A DNA stretch of 15,248 nt. Origin: Chlamydiota bacterium. GTDB lineage: Bacteria > Chlamydiota > Chlamydiia > Chlamydiales > JAJFMK01. The stretch is taken from assembly GCA_021772215.1 (NCBI GenBank), contig JAJFMK010000158.1:1-15248 (forward strand), given 5' to 3'. Below the pieces are notes generated by a model. That model made no database searches and was not told the origin of the DNA. It saw only the letters and a program-made list of their open reading frames with translations. Below, piece by piece: positions 5,953-12,757 of this stretch (positions within the stretch are counted from its first letter, which is position 1; every line of letters starts with the position of its first letter). A program made the translations under genes and the position numbers.

Positions 5953-6686
5953 AAAAAATCCTCAGCGCTATTGCGCTTTTTGCAGCCACTCTAAATGGCT
6001 CACTTTCTGATGAGATCAGAGAGTCACAAAATCAAGGCAAACAGGTCTATGTTCTCTTCACTAAGGAAATAAATAGTGAAAGCGAAAAGATGCAGTATGA
6101 GTTAGAGCAATTTGTAGACCAGTGTCAAAATGGCGTCGCCTCCTACTCTTGTGACATCACCGATCCCGACTGTAAAGATCTCGTCAAACGCTTTGACCTA
6201 AAGCGCACGCCGATGCCCTTTATCGTCGCCCTTGCCCCTAATGACGCCACAATGGGCGGCTTTGCTAAGCGTGTCGACCAGGAAGCTCTAAAGGGCACGC
6301 TACTGTGCGAGGGAACACAAAAATGTATGAAAGCGCTGCAGGACAAGAGGCTATTAATACTCTGCCTCCAAAATGAGGAGACCTCTGAAAATGAGGAGGC
6401 TCTAGCGGGCGTGCGCGCCTTTGCAGAGGATCCAAGGTTCTCTCAGGCAACAGAAATTGTGATTGCCGACCCTAGGAAGGGAGATCTTGCCAGCCGTTTC
6501 AATGTAGATCCTGACATGACAAGAGCCACAACGCTTCTTGTGACCCCTCCTGGAAACGTGGTGACAACCATCAATGGTAAAACTGCCAAAGCGGAGTTTG
6601 TGGATAAACTAACAGAGGCCTCCTCATCTTGCTGTCCAGGAGGCTGCTGCCCCGGTGGCTGCTGCCCAGGAGGTAAGTGCCGATGA
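5949..6686 (+). CDS. Exported thioredoxin-fold protein with Cys-rich (CCPGG)3 tail
   Basis: 245 aa. Start ATG 5949 overlaps the arsR stop (ATGA), with GGAG 5 nt upstream. Residues 1-20 are a plausible signal peptide (KK, then a short hydrophobic stretch ILSAIALFAATL). Residues 30-105 look like a thioredoxin fold without a CxxC but with the cis-Pro region TPMPF (87-91). Residues 130-222 look like a second such fold (LLILCLQ ... TTLLVTPPGNVV). A CX5C pair sits between them (120-126). The tail 228-244 is three CCPGG repeats plus KC, i.e. seven Cys in 17 residues. A metal(loid)-binding or thiol-exchange role in the periplasm is the natural inference, perhaps handing substrate to the adjacent ABC permease. 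It may be related to ArsF-type thioredoxin-like proteins of ars clusters, which I cannot confirm. No enzyme activity can be assigned. Confidence 0.8.
   Translation: MKKILSAIALFAATLNGSLSDEIRESQNQGKQVYVLFTKEINSESEKMQYELEQFVDQCQNGVASYSCDITDPDCKDLVKRFDLKRTPMPFIVALAPNDATMGGFAKRVDQEALKGTLLCEGTQKCMKALQDKRLLILCLQNEETSENEEALAGVRAFAEDPRFSQATEIVIADPRKGDLASRFNVDPDMTRATTLLVTPPGNVVTTINGKTAKAEFVDKLTEASSSCCPGGCCPGGCCPGGKCR
6630..6674 (+). repeat. 15-bp tandem repeat x3 coding for the CCPGG tail
   Basis: Three 15-bp units (6630, 6645, 6660) each encode Cys-Cys-Pro-Gly-Gly, with synonymous differences at the second Cys, Pro and Gly codons. The third unit contains the ribosome binding site of the next gene. 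Confidence 0.9.
6668..6673 (+). promoter_or_regulatory. Ribosome binding site AGGAGG of the ABC permease, inside the CCPGG codons
   Basis: A consensus AGGAGG is formed by the Pro-Gly-Gly codons (CCA GGA GGT) of the last repeat. It lies 9 nt before ATG 6683 and only 3 nt before the alternative GTG 6677, so it decides for the ATG. The site is occupied by ribosomes finishing the upstream gene, a usual arrangement for translational coupling. Confidence 0.8.
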
Positions 6687-7903
6687 AATGGAATCAACTT
6701 GTCTATCATGAGATGGTTCGTCGCAAGACGAAGCTTGTCACATCACTTTTAGCGATCACTTTGGGAATTGCGGTGATTGTCGCTATCCAGACTGTCACCT
6801 ACTATTCTGAACTTGCGATCAACAAAGAGCTCGACATGCTCGGGATGAATATCTTAATTCTCCCACCGGAGGCAACCGTAGAGGATTACTACCGCGCCGA
6901 CATTCAGGACTCTCTTCTACCAGAAGAGTATGTAACTCTACTTGCAACGTCTGATATTGAAGGTCTCGACAATGTCTCTCCTAAGCTCTCGGTGCCGGTT
7001 TCGGTAGCGGGAATCCCCTTTACCTTGACAGGCATCCTTCCTAAAGAGGAGTTTCAGAGTAAAGCAGCTTGGAAAGGTGCCGGTATCTTCTCAAGGCCGA
7101 AGAGTTGCGGAAATGTCCAGGATCTCTTTGGTCTTTGCAAAGAGCCGCCGCAGGAGACGCTCGTTCGCAAGCGTGTCATTGAGACATTAGATGAAAATGA
7201 GGCCCTTGTCGGCTCCGATGTAGCAAACAAGCTTAAGCTGAAAGAGGGAGACAGTGTGACTGTGATGGATCGCCCCTTCACAATCTCAGCGATCCTTCCC
7301 GTCACTGGAACGATTGATGATAGCCGCCTCTTCACACACCTCCACACCGTCCAGGAGATGACAAACCGTGAGGCTGAGATCCAGGCTATTGAAGTTGTCG
7401 GCTGCTGCGATGAGATATTTAAAGGACTCGTCACAAAGCTACAGAGACTGCTGCCGAGCACCAAGATCGTCACCGTTTCACAGATCGTCGATACGCAGGT
7501 GAAGACAAACGGAATCATGCGCAAAATCTCCCTGCTATTTATTGTAATTATTATCGCCATTGGCGGCGCTTCGATTGCCAACGATATGTATGGCAACGTC
7601 TACGAGAGACGAAAAGAGATTGGAACGCTGTTAGCCCTTGGCGCCACTTCAAAGCAGATCCGCCGTATCTTCTTTAAGAAGGCGCTGATGCTGGGGATCT
7701 TTGGAGGGGTAATTGGCTTTTTCTTCGGAACAATCCTCTCTCTCTTCTTAGGGCCTCTAATCGCCAATGTCCCGACGCTCCCCTTGCCGCAGCTGCTGAT
7801 CTATTCGCTCATTCTATCCTGCCTCATCACCCTATCAGCGAGCTACCTGCCAGCAAGACGCGCCACCCTAGTTGACCCCCAAGAGATCCTTAAGGAGGAA
7901 TAG
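6683..7903 (+). CDS. FtsX/MacB-type ABC transporter permease
   Basis: 406 aa from ATG 6683, which overlaps the previous stop (ATGA). One membrane helix at 18-40 is followed by a large extracytoplasmic domain (about 41-280) and three helices at about 281-300, 334-358 and 370-390, the four-helix MacB/LolCE/FtsX layout. NVYERRKEIGTLLALGATSKQI (305-326) is the characteristic cytoplasmic segment after TM2, and SYLPARRATLVDPQEILKEE is the family C-terminus. The periplasmic domain carries Cys142, Cys152 and the vicinal pair Cys241-Cys242, unusual for this family and suggestive of thiol or metal chemistry. Such permeases act as dimers with a LolD/MacB-like ATPase, here the next gene. They usually drive export or envelope transfer rather than transport through a membrane channel. 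Substrate is unknown; context points to metal(loid) stress. Confidence 0.9.
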   Translation: MKWNQLVYHEMVRRKTKLVTSLLAITLGIAVIVAIQTVTYYSELAINKELDMLGMNILILPPEATVEDYYRADIQDSLLPEEYVTLLATSDIEGLDNVSPKLSVPVSVAGIPFTLTGILPKEEFQSKAAWKGAGIFSRPKSCGNVQDLFGLCKEPPQETLVRKRVIETLDENEALVGSDVANKLKLKEGDSVTVMDRPFTISAILPVTGTIDDSRLFTHLHTVQEMTNREAEIQAIEVVGCCDEIFKGLVTKLQRLLPSTKIVTVSQIVDTQVKTNGIMRKISLLFIVIIIAIGGASIANDMYGNVYERRKEIGTLLALGATSKQIRRIFFKKALMLGIFGGVIGFFFGTILSLFLGPLIANVPTLPLPQLLIYSLILSCLITLSASYLPARRATLVDPQEILKEE

Positions 7904-7906
7904 AAG

Positions 7907-8569
7907 ATGTTTGAAGCAAAAAAGTTAGCTAAAGTTTACAAAACAAGTCATCGCACTGTTCACGCTCTCAAGGATATTAGCTTTAAAATTGAGAAGGGAG
8001 AGTTTGTCGCGATTGTTGGCCCTAGCGGCTGCGGAAAGAGCACCCTTTTGATGGTTCTTGGCGGCATGTTGTCGCCAACATCCGGGGAGCTCAATGTTAA
8101 TGATGAGTCGATCTACCAACTCTCTTCCGATGAACGTGCCCTCTTTCGTCGAGACAACTTCGGTTTTGTCTTTCAATCTTTTCATCTACTTCCCTACCTC
8201 ACTGCTACGCAAAATGTACAGATGCCACTACTCTTAAAAGAATTAAACGAAAAGGATCAGAAAAAAAGAGCAGAAGAGCTGCTCGATCAGTTGGGGCTGG
8301 GAGATAGAAAAGATCACACACCAAATGAGCTTAGCATCGGTCAGCAGCAGCGTGTCGCCCTCGCCAGAACCCTCGCCAACGACCCCAAAATCATCCTAGC
8401 GGACGAACCGACCGGCAACCTCGATCCCAAGCGCGGCATTGAGATCATCGACAGCTTCATTCAACTCAAAAAAGAGGGGCGCACCATCATCATGGTGACA
8501 CACAACCCCGAGCAAGCCAAAAAAGCCGACCGCGTGCTCTACCTAGATGAGGGGCTAATCAAGAGTTGA
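7907..8569 (+). CDS. ABC transporter ATPase, LolD/MacB type
   Basis: 220 aa, normal length for this class. Start ATG 7907 has AGGAGG 8 nt upstream, lying in the last codons of the permease, 3 nt after whose stop the gene begins. Walker A is GPSGCGKST (38-46), the Q-loop Gln is 90 (FVFQSFHLLP), the signature is LSIGQQQRVALAR (142-154), with Ile replacing the usual Gly in LSGGQ, Walker B is IILADEPTGNLD (162-173) and the H-loop His is 199 (MVTHN). All catalytic residues are present. It should power the FtsX-like permease encoded just upstream, at the cytoplasmic face of the inner membrane. It is the last gene of the operon. No clear hairpin terminator follows before the convergent gene at 8669. 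Confidence 0.95.
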   Translation: MFEAKKLAKVYKTSHRTVHALKDISFKIEKGEFVAIVGPSGCGKSTLLMVLGGMLSPTSGELNVNDESIYQLSSDERALFRRDNFGFVFQSFHLLPYLTATQNVQMPLLLKELNEKDQKKRAEELLDQLGLGDRKDHTPNELSIGQQQRVALARTLANDPKIILADEPTGNLDPKRGIEIIDSFIQLKKEGRTIIMVTHNPEQAKKADRVLYLDEGLIKS

Positions 8570-8668
8570 TTTAATCCCAATCGCGACAAATAGTTTCATG
8601 TTTTACCGCTTGACAGCGTCTCGCCTTTTTGGATCACCAGGCAAGAGAGCTTCCCTTTTGACATCAAG

Positions 8669-9466
8669 TTAAACAGCACAAACCATCTCCCAAACCAGCT
8701 GACCCTCACTCTCTTCAACCTCCCCTTGATGGCTAACGGATTTGAGTGGGCAGCCCTCTTTGATATCCATCTGCGTGATGAGCCGATTCAGCAATTGAAC
8801 GACGTCAATCAGACCATTAATCTTCTCATCAACGCGATAAGTAACTAGCGACGGCGCGCGAAAAGCAAGCGCTGCTAAAGCGTTTAAAAAGAGCTCGGGA
8901 TAGCTCTTGGCACGCACGCGATAGGCAATATCAGCTGTATGGTGAATCTCCTCAAAAGGGGGCGTTAGCTTATGCTTCCAGAGCTTTTCATATGTAGAGT
9001 GTCCTAGACTCTGATAGAGAATCATATGTCTTGAGATAAAGGGAAGTGGCAAAAAATCTTCTCGCCAAGCTTTCGGATCAAAAGGTGCGCGCCCAATTGT
9101 TACATGAGGTAGCCAGGGACGATCGGGATGTGCAGGAGAAAAGCCGTGATCGATGAGCCACTGAGTTAAGATCTCCTGGTAGTGTGCCACATGGGTGTAA
9201 GAGTGAAATAGCTTAGGGTGAGCCGCCACGACACGAGGCCTCTTCGGGGGCAAGAAAATCAACTCATCTAGCAGCCCACAGGGGCCATAAGGCAGCTGAG
9301 GCAGAGGAAACTCCCCTTGCAGCCTTTTCAGCTCATCTAAAGAGGCCTTCGGTAAAAAAGCCAGCGTCATATGGCGGTAGATCGGCTTGATAAGGCGTGC
9401 GTTGGGCTGTTTCTTCCGCCAGGGAGCCTCTACCTCAAATCCAAAAAAGAGTCGCGTCTCATCCAT
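8669..9466 (-). CDS. 2H phosphoesterase (ThpR/LigT-like) fused to a shortened archease-like domain
   Basis: 265 aa, about 85 residues longer than a usual ThpR. The N-terminal domain (1-168) begins TRLFFGFEV, the usual first strand, and has the two catalytic HxT motifs, HMTLAFL (32-38) and HVTIGR (121-126), about 89 residues apart. This class hydrolyses 2',3'-cyclic phosphates or joins 2'-5' RNA ends. The C-terminal part (171-265) opens with FEEIHHTADIAYRV and SYPELFLNALAALAF, which match the start of archease, the cofactor that activates the RNA ligase RtcB. This domain is about 95 residues rather than about 140 and ends VWEMVCAV, without the usual C-terminal Asp, so it is degenerate or trimmed. 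A role in RNA end processing or repair is inferred. No rtcB is in the window. Start ATG 9466 has only a weak ribosome binding site. 2H call secure, archease call moderate. Confidence 0.83.
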   Translation of the reverse strand: MDETRLFFGFEVEAPWRKKQPNARLIKPIYRHMTLAFLPKASLDELKRLQGEFPLPQLPYGPCGLLDELIFLPPKRPRVVAAHPKLFHSYTHVAHYQEILTQWLIDHGFSPAHPDRPWLPHVTIGRAPFDPKAWREDFLPLPFISRHMILYQSLGHSTYEKLWKHKLTPPFEEIHHTADIAYRVRAKSYPELFLNALAALAFRAPSLVTYRVDEKINGLIDVVQLLNRLITQMDIKEGCPLKSVSHQGEVEESEGQLVWEMVCAV

Positions 9467-9550
9467 ACTTGAGCCCCATCCTATAATGACGCAAATAAAA
9501 ACTCAATATTAACAAACTGGTTGTCAATTATTTATATTAAAATAAAGTGT

Positions 9551-9592
9551 TTGTTTATTAATTAAAATTGTGTTATAATATTTATATAAATA
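9551..9592 (+). promoter_or_regulatory. Promoter in AT-rich spacer upstream of the 9656 gene
   Basis: TTGTTT (9551-9556) and a perfect TATAAT (9574-9579) are separated by exactly 17 nt. A perfect 14-bp palindrome, TATTTATATAAATA (9579-9592), covers the expected transcription start. The 9467-9655 spacer is much richer in A+T than the flanking genes. The leader would be about 70 nt. Confidence 0.6.
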
Positions 9593-9655
9593 ATAAATAT
9601 ATACTAATTATATTCATATTCATTTATAAATAACTAACAACAAAGGAATAAAAAT

Positions 9656-10801
9656 ATGTCTAATGTTAATGGGGCAGGCTTTAGTACACCAAAGCAGCAG
9701 CCTCCTCCGCAGGGAAGGATGCCCTTTACACATAACCGTATTTCCCATGAAGAGCGACCTGGCAACAATCAAGCGCAGCAAGAAATGAGCAATCGCCGGG
9801 TCGATGAGACTCTTCGTATAACCTTTATTCTCTCCCTCTTCACTGCAAGTATGGACCTCACCGCTGACCAGGGGCCTACACTATTTCAAGGACCAATGGC
9901 AAAAACAGGAATCCATGGAACACCCTGTCATGCGCGCCATTTCTATCCCCTAGGTGGAGTTAGGTTGGTAAGCAAGTCCGGTGGAAACGTTCTCGACTTA
10001 ACAAAATTTCAAGAAGAGATCAACGTCACAGGAGAGGATCACAGAGATCATAACTATGCTGACCTACTCGTTGAAAACAGAATTCGCACCTATCTTATTG
10101 CAACGCTTAACACTTTGACTCTATCTCAAGATGATAAGTTAGTTTCCGCTCTCATCGACAAACATGTTGAAATATTCCAGAAATTAGCTGAGGAAACTGA
10201 CAAAGCGCGTGCCCAAGCTGCTATCATACGAGATCTCTATCAACAGCAACTTAAACTTCTTGAAGAGCTAAAAAACAAAAAGGCAAGTGATGCTCCGGCT
10301 GCAACAAAGGATAAAATCACAGCAATTGTTAATTTTCGTACCCAAATCATAAAAGTTTTTGATAATCAATCTCAAGGACCTCACGGCTACCTCCCCCTGG
10401 TCTCTTTAAATAAAATTCTAAAAGGGAGTTTTGATGAACTCGATAAAAAACTAAAGAATAACCAGATTGATGACGCCTACAACTGCTTCGACTTTGGCCT
10501 AGAATTTGACTTATATAAAGCTGAAGTGACTAGCAGATGGACGAAAATTCATGATGAGTTAAACAGACAGTGCAGCTATTTTACCAGCCTAGGAACAAGT
10601 GTTAATGAGATCAGGCAGATTTATTGTAACATCTATTCCGATTACATCTCGCAAAACCTCCTCCTCGCTTCTCTTAAAACAAGACTGAATCAGATCCTCT
10701 GCACCAGAGCAGATCCACACAGTACAACAAGAAGACAGGCGAAAAGAACGCGACTCTCCTTTTCTACTCCACCGAACGCTTCTGGACCCTCTCCCAGTTA
10801 A
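9656..10801 (+). CDS. Unrecognised helical protein, possible secreted effector
   Basis: 381 aa. Start ATG 9656 has AAAGGA 8 nt upstream. Residues 1-48 are Gln/Pro/Asn-rich and look disordered. Residues 50-66 are a mildly hydrophobic helix (LRITFILSLFTASM). Residues 85-115 are His/Gly-containing, about 140-215 and 255-350 are largely helical with coiled-coil character, and the tail (354-381) is Ser/Pro-rich with a basic cluster RRQAKRTR (359-366) resembling a nuclear-localisation-type patch. There is no classical signal peptide or catalytic motif. A disordered N-terminus, helical body and AT-rich promoter fit type III effectors of intracellular bacteria, but this is inference only. Its last 38 coding bases overlap the convergent SOD gene. 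I do not recognise the family. Confidence 0.75.
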   Translation: MSNVNGAGFSTPKQQPPPQGRMPFTHNRISHEERPGNNQAQQEMSNRRVDETLRITFILSLFTASMDLTADQGPTLFQGPMAKTGIHGTPCHARHFYPLGGVRLVSKSGGNVLDLTKFQEEINVTGEDHRDHNYADLLVENRIRTYLIATLNTLTLSQDDKLVSALIDKHVEIFQKLAEETDKARAQAAIIRDLYQQQLKLLEELKNKKASDAPAATKDKITAIVNFRTQIIKVFDNQSQGPHGYLPLVSLNKILKGSFDELDKKLKNNQIDDAYNCFDFGLEFDLYKAEVTSRWTKIHDELNRQCSYFTSLGTSVNEIRQIYCNIYSDYISQNLLLASLKTRLNQILCTRADPHSTTRRQAKRTRLSFSTPPNASGPSPS

Positions 10802-11399
10802 TATTGTCGATAAAGGCTTGAATATAGCCGGCGCGATCAAGACCATACTGTGTTATGTAAGCGTGTTCAAAGACATCCATCACTAAAAGAGGCGTCGCAC
10901 CCGCCAGATGACCCGCATCATGTTCATTGACCCAGTCGATAATCAGCTTTCGGCTTTTGGGGTCGCGATAGAGAATCACCCATCCGATGCCACGAATTAA
11001 CCCTGTCGCTGTCAACTCCTCTTTAAAGCGATCCATCGAGCCAAACTGATCGCTGATCTCTTTATAGAGCTGACTCTCTTCAGAAAGAGCGCTCTTGCCA
11101 AGGTTCTCAAAGTAGTATTCATGAAGGCGCATCCCATCAAATTCCCAGCCAAACATACGCTTAAGACCGGCAAATTCGGGCGTGCGCATCTTGCCCGTCT
11201 CCTCCATCTCACCAAGCTCTTTTAAGAGCTTATTTGTATTCGCCACATAGCCCTTATAGAGCGTAAAGTGCATGGTCAGCAGCTGATCATCAATCCCTGA
11301 GACCTGCCCCAACAGATAGTTATAATCCTTCGCCTGATACTCAACAGAATAGAGCGATGAGCAAAACAGCAGCGAAAGCAGAAAAGAGCGAAACAACAT
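10764..11399 (-). CDS. Exported Fe/Mn-type superoxide dismutase
   Basis: Start ATG 11399 (211 aa) is set by GGAGG 5 nt upstream; the in-frame TTG at 11411 lies before that site. Residues 1-18 are a signal peptide (MLFRSFLLSLLFCSSLYS), so the enzyme is periplasmic or secreted. Cys13 might hint at a lipoprotein, but Phe at -1 is a poor lipobox. All four metal ligands are present: His44 (TMHFTLYKGYV), His93 (RLHEYYFENL), Asp175 and His179 (LLVMDVFEHAY). The active-site Tyr (Tyr51) and GIGWVILYRD (137-146) also match. The N-terminal helix is one residue shorter than in E. coli SodB and lacks the HH of the usual KHH motif, a variant subfamily. It would dismutate superoxide to peroxide and oxygen in the envelope, for instance against host oxidative burst. 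Fe versus Mn cannot be told. Confidence 0.92.
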   Translation of the reverse strand: MLFRSFLLSLLFCSSLYSVEYQAKDYNYLLGQVSGIDDQLLTMHFTLYKGYVANTNKLLKELGEMEETGKMRTPEFAGLKRMFGWEFDGMRLHEYYFENLGKSALSEESQLYKEISDQFGSMDRFKEELTATGLIRGIGWVILYRDPKSRKLIIDWVNEHDAGHLAGATPLLVMDVFEHAYITQYGLDRAGYIQAFIDNINWERVQKRSVE

Positions 11400-11443
11400 A
11401 TATACCTCCAAAAAGACATTCTTTCAAAAACTTGCATTGTTGA

Positions 11444-12652
11444 CTAGTAGAGAAAGCCGGTAAGATAGAGTGGGATGATCCTTTTTGACCCAGTAAGCAC
11501 CCCATCAGCTAGAACATATCCATCATGAGGAATCTGCTTCGTATCTTTGTTGCGTCCCCCGACTTCAAATATTGTTCCATCAATTTTGAAATCCCCCTTT
11601 TCACTGTAAAAAATGGGAAGACCTATATTTTGCACTTGATTAACAACGAAAGTCTCCCTCACCTTGCCCATAGCTGTCTGTTCAACTAGAGGAAGATAGG
11701 ATGCAAAAATAAGATTGCTGTTCTCAGGATACATTTTAGCGGGGTTTCTTAGGTAAGCATGTCCACTATTTCCAGGGTAAATAAATCTGATCAAGCCTGC
11801 TTCCTGCAGATATTTCAAATAGGTAGAAACACTCTCATAATCCTTCCCCAAGCTTCTAGCCAATTTATTAGGGCTCACCTCACCAGCTGAAGAATTAATC
11901 ACAAATTTGTAGAGTTGTTCAATCGTGAGTAGAGAGGGTGTTTTTAAAGCGTGCAAAGTTCCAATATCTTCATAGATGGTCTTTTGGGTGATATTCTCTA
12001 TAGTCTGAAATTTCTCTCTTTCCTGCCTAATCCCCTGAAAGTAGAGATAGTAACCAAATCGTAAATAGTCATTAAAATGCTTCAAAACTTGTGAAACTTG
12101 CAGATCCGAAGCGATGCTAATATGAGAAGAGATAAGCTCTTCTAAACTAATTGTGGGTAGCGCAACTCCTAATTGAAATTCTAAATATTCCCTGAAGGAA
12201 AAACCATGCAGATGGTGAAGGACAACTCTACGTGATAAGTCATATTTTCCCTTAACCAAGTCTATCATCGAGCTACCAGAAAACAATATCCTGAATGTTG
12301 GATAGGTATCTGCGATATTTTTGAGCTCTTGATTCCAGTTGGGATATTTATGAATTTCATCAATACATAAAAACCGAACATCGGTTTCCTTATATAGATA
12401 GTCAACCAAATCCAGAAGGCGATGCTCCAAAAAAAAGAGATTATCTGCTGAGACATAAAGAGCTTGTCTCTTTTTAGCACCAGCTTCCAAAACGAGTTTG
12501 AGGAGAAGGGTAGTCTTTCCTACGCCTCTGGCTCCCATAATTCCCGTTATTAACTGGCTTTGCTTGATAGAATCAAATATTACTCTCCAATAGAAAGGTT
12601 GCTCCTCAAACTGTTCTAATATAACCCGTTGAATATCAAACACCTTCTCCAT
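11444..12652 (-). CDS. AAA_14/DUF4143-type P-loop ATPase
   Basis: 402 aa, typical length for this family. Walker A is GARGVGKTT (40-48), Walker B FLCIDEIHKYPNW (94-106) and a sensor-like LFSGSS lies at 123-128. Residues 255-290 form a winged-helix region (KLARSLGKDYESVSTYLKYLQEAGLIRF). The C-terminal DUF4143 part keeps the D..D....FEVGG pattern (KGDFKIDGTIFEVGG, 352-366) of a restriction-endonuclease-like fold, but with Gly-Gly where the lysine of the ExK would be, so it is probably not a nuclease. These ATPases are widespread, often horizontally acquired and of undefined function. It sits 44 nt upstream of the SOD gene in the same direction and could be co-transcribed. Its promoter is embedded in a 33-bp repeat array. 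Confidence 0.9.
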   Translation of the reverse strand: MEKVFDIQRVILEQFEEQPFYWRVIFDSIKQSQLITGIMGARGVGKTTLLLKLVLEAGAKKRQALYVSADNLFFLEHRLLDLVDYLYKETDVRFLCIDEIHKYPNWNQELKNIADTYPTFRILFSGSSMIDLVKGKYDLSRRVVLHHLHGFSFREYLEFQLGVALPTISLEELISSHISIASDLQVSQVLKHFNDYLRFGYYLYFQGIRQEREKFQTIENITQKTIYEDIGTLHALKTPSLLTIEQLYKFVINSSAGEVSPNKLARSLGKDYESVSTYLKYLQEAGLIRFIYPGNSGHAYLRNPAKMYPENSNLIFASYLPLVEQTAMGKVRETFVVNQVQNIGLPIFYSEKGDFKIDGTIFEVGGRNKDTKQIPHDGYVLADGVLTGSKRIIPLYLTGFLY

Positions 12653-12667
12653 AACGACACTTAAACC

Positions 12668-12757
12668 TTTGGTTGCAACCGAATAATATCAGGTATTTTA
12701 TTTGGTTACAACCGAACAATCACAGGTGTTTTCTTCGGTTACAACCGAATCATCACC
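12668..12757. repeat. Three palindromic boxes in a 33-bp tandem array
   Basis: The palindromic cores GGTTGCAACC (12671-12680), GGTTACAACC (12704-12713) and GGTTACAACC (12737-12746) are spaced exactly 33 bp apart. The surrounding bases are also repeated: TTYGG before, CCGAAYAAT and CAGGT after. The third unit is the fully symmetric TTCGGTTACAACCGAA and degenerates where it enters the stop of the GH15 gene. The equal spacing, close to three helical turns, suggests cooperative binding of a dimeric regulator. Confidence 0.88.
12683..12711 (-). promoter_or_regulatory. Promoter of the DUF4143 ATPase gene, bracketed by the palindromic boxes
   Basis: On the minus strand TTGTAA (12711-12706) and TATTAT (12688-12683) are exactly 17 nt apart. 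The -35 lies inside the middle palindrome, and the expected start (about 12676) falls inside the gene-proximal palindrome. The third box is one unit further upstream. This is the geometry of a repressible promoter. Confidence 0.55.

Noticed and set aside
7054..7596. 180-residue minus-strand ORF antisense to the ABC permease
   Set aside because: Shadow of a clear FtsX-type permease; Ser/Ile-rich composition typical of antisense frames.
8555..8599. Minus-strand mini-ORF of 14 codons beginning MKLFVAIGIK, resembling the first strand of a 2H phosphoesterase, just downstream of the ThpR-archease gene
   Set aside because: It has no good ribosome binding site, ends after 14 codons and its end is antisense to the ABC ATPase gene. 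A duplicated gene remnant is possible but chance is as likely.
12668..12757. CRISPR array or terminator interpretation of the 33-bp repeats
   Set aside because: The whole 33-bp period is repeated, so there are no unique spacers, and the hairpins are not followed by a T-tract. A promoter operator fits better.
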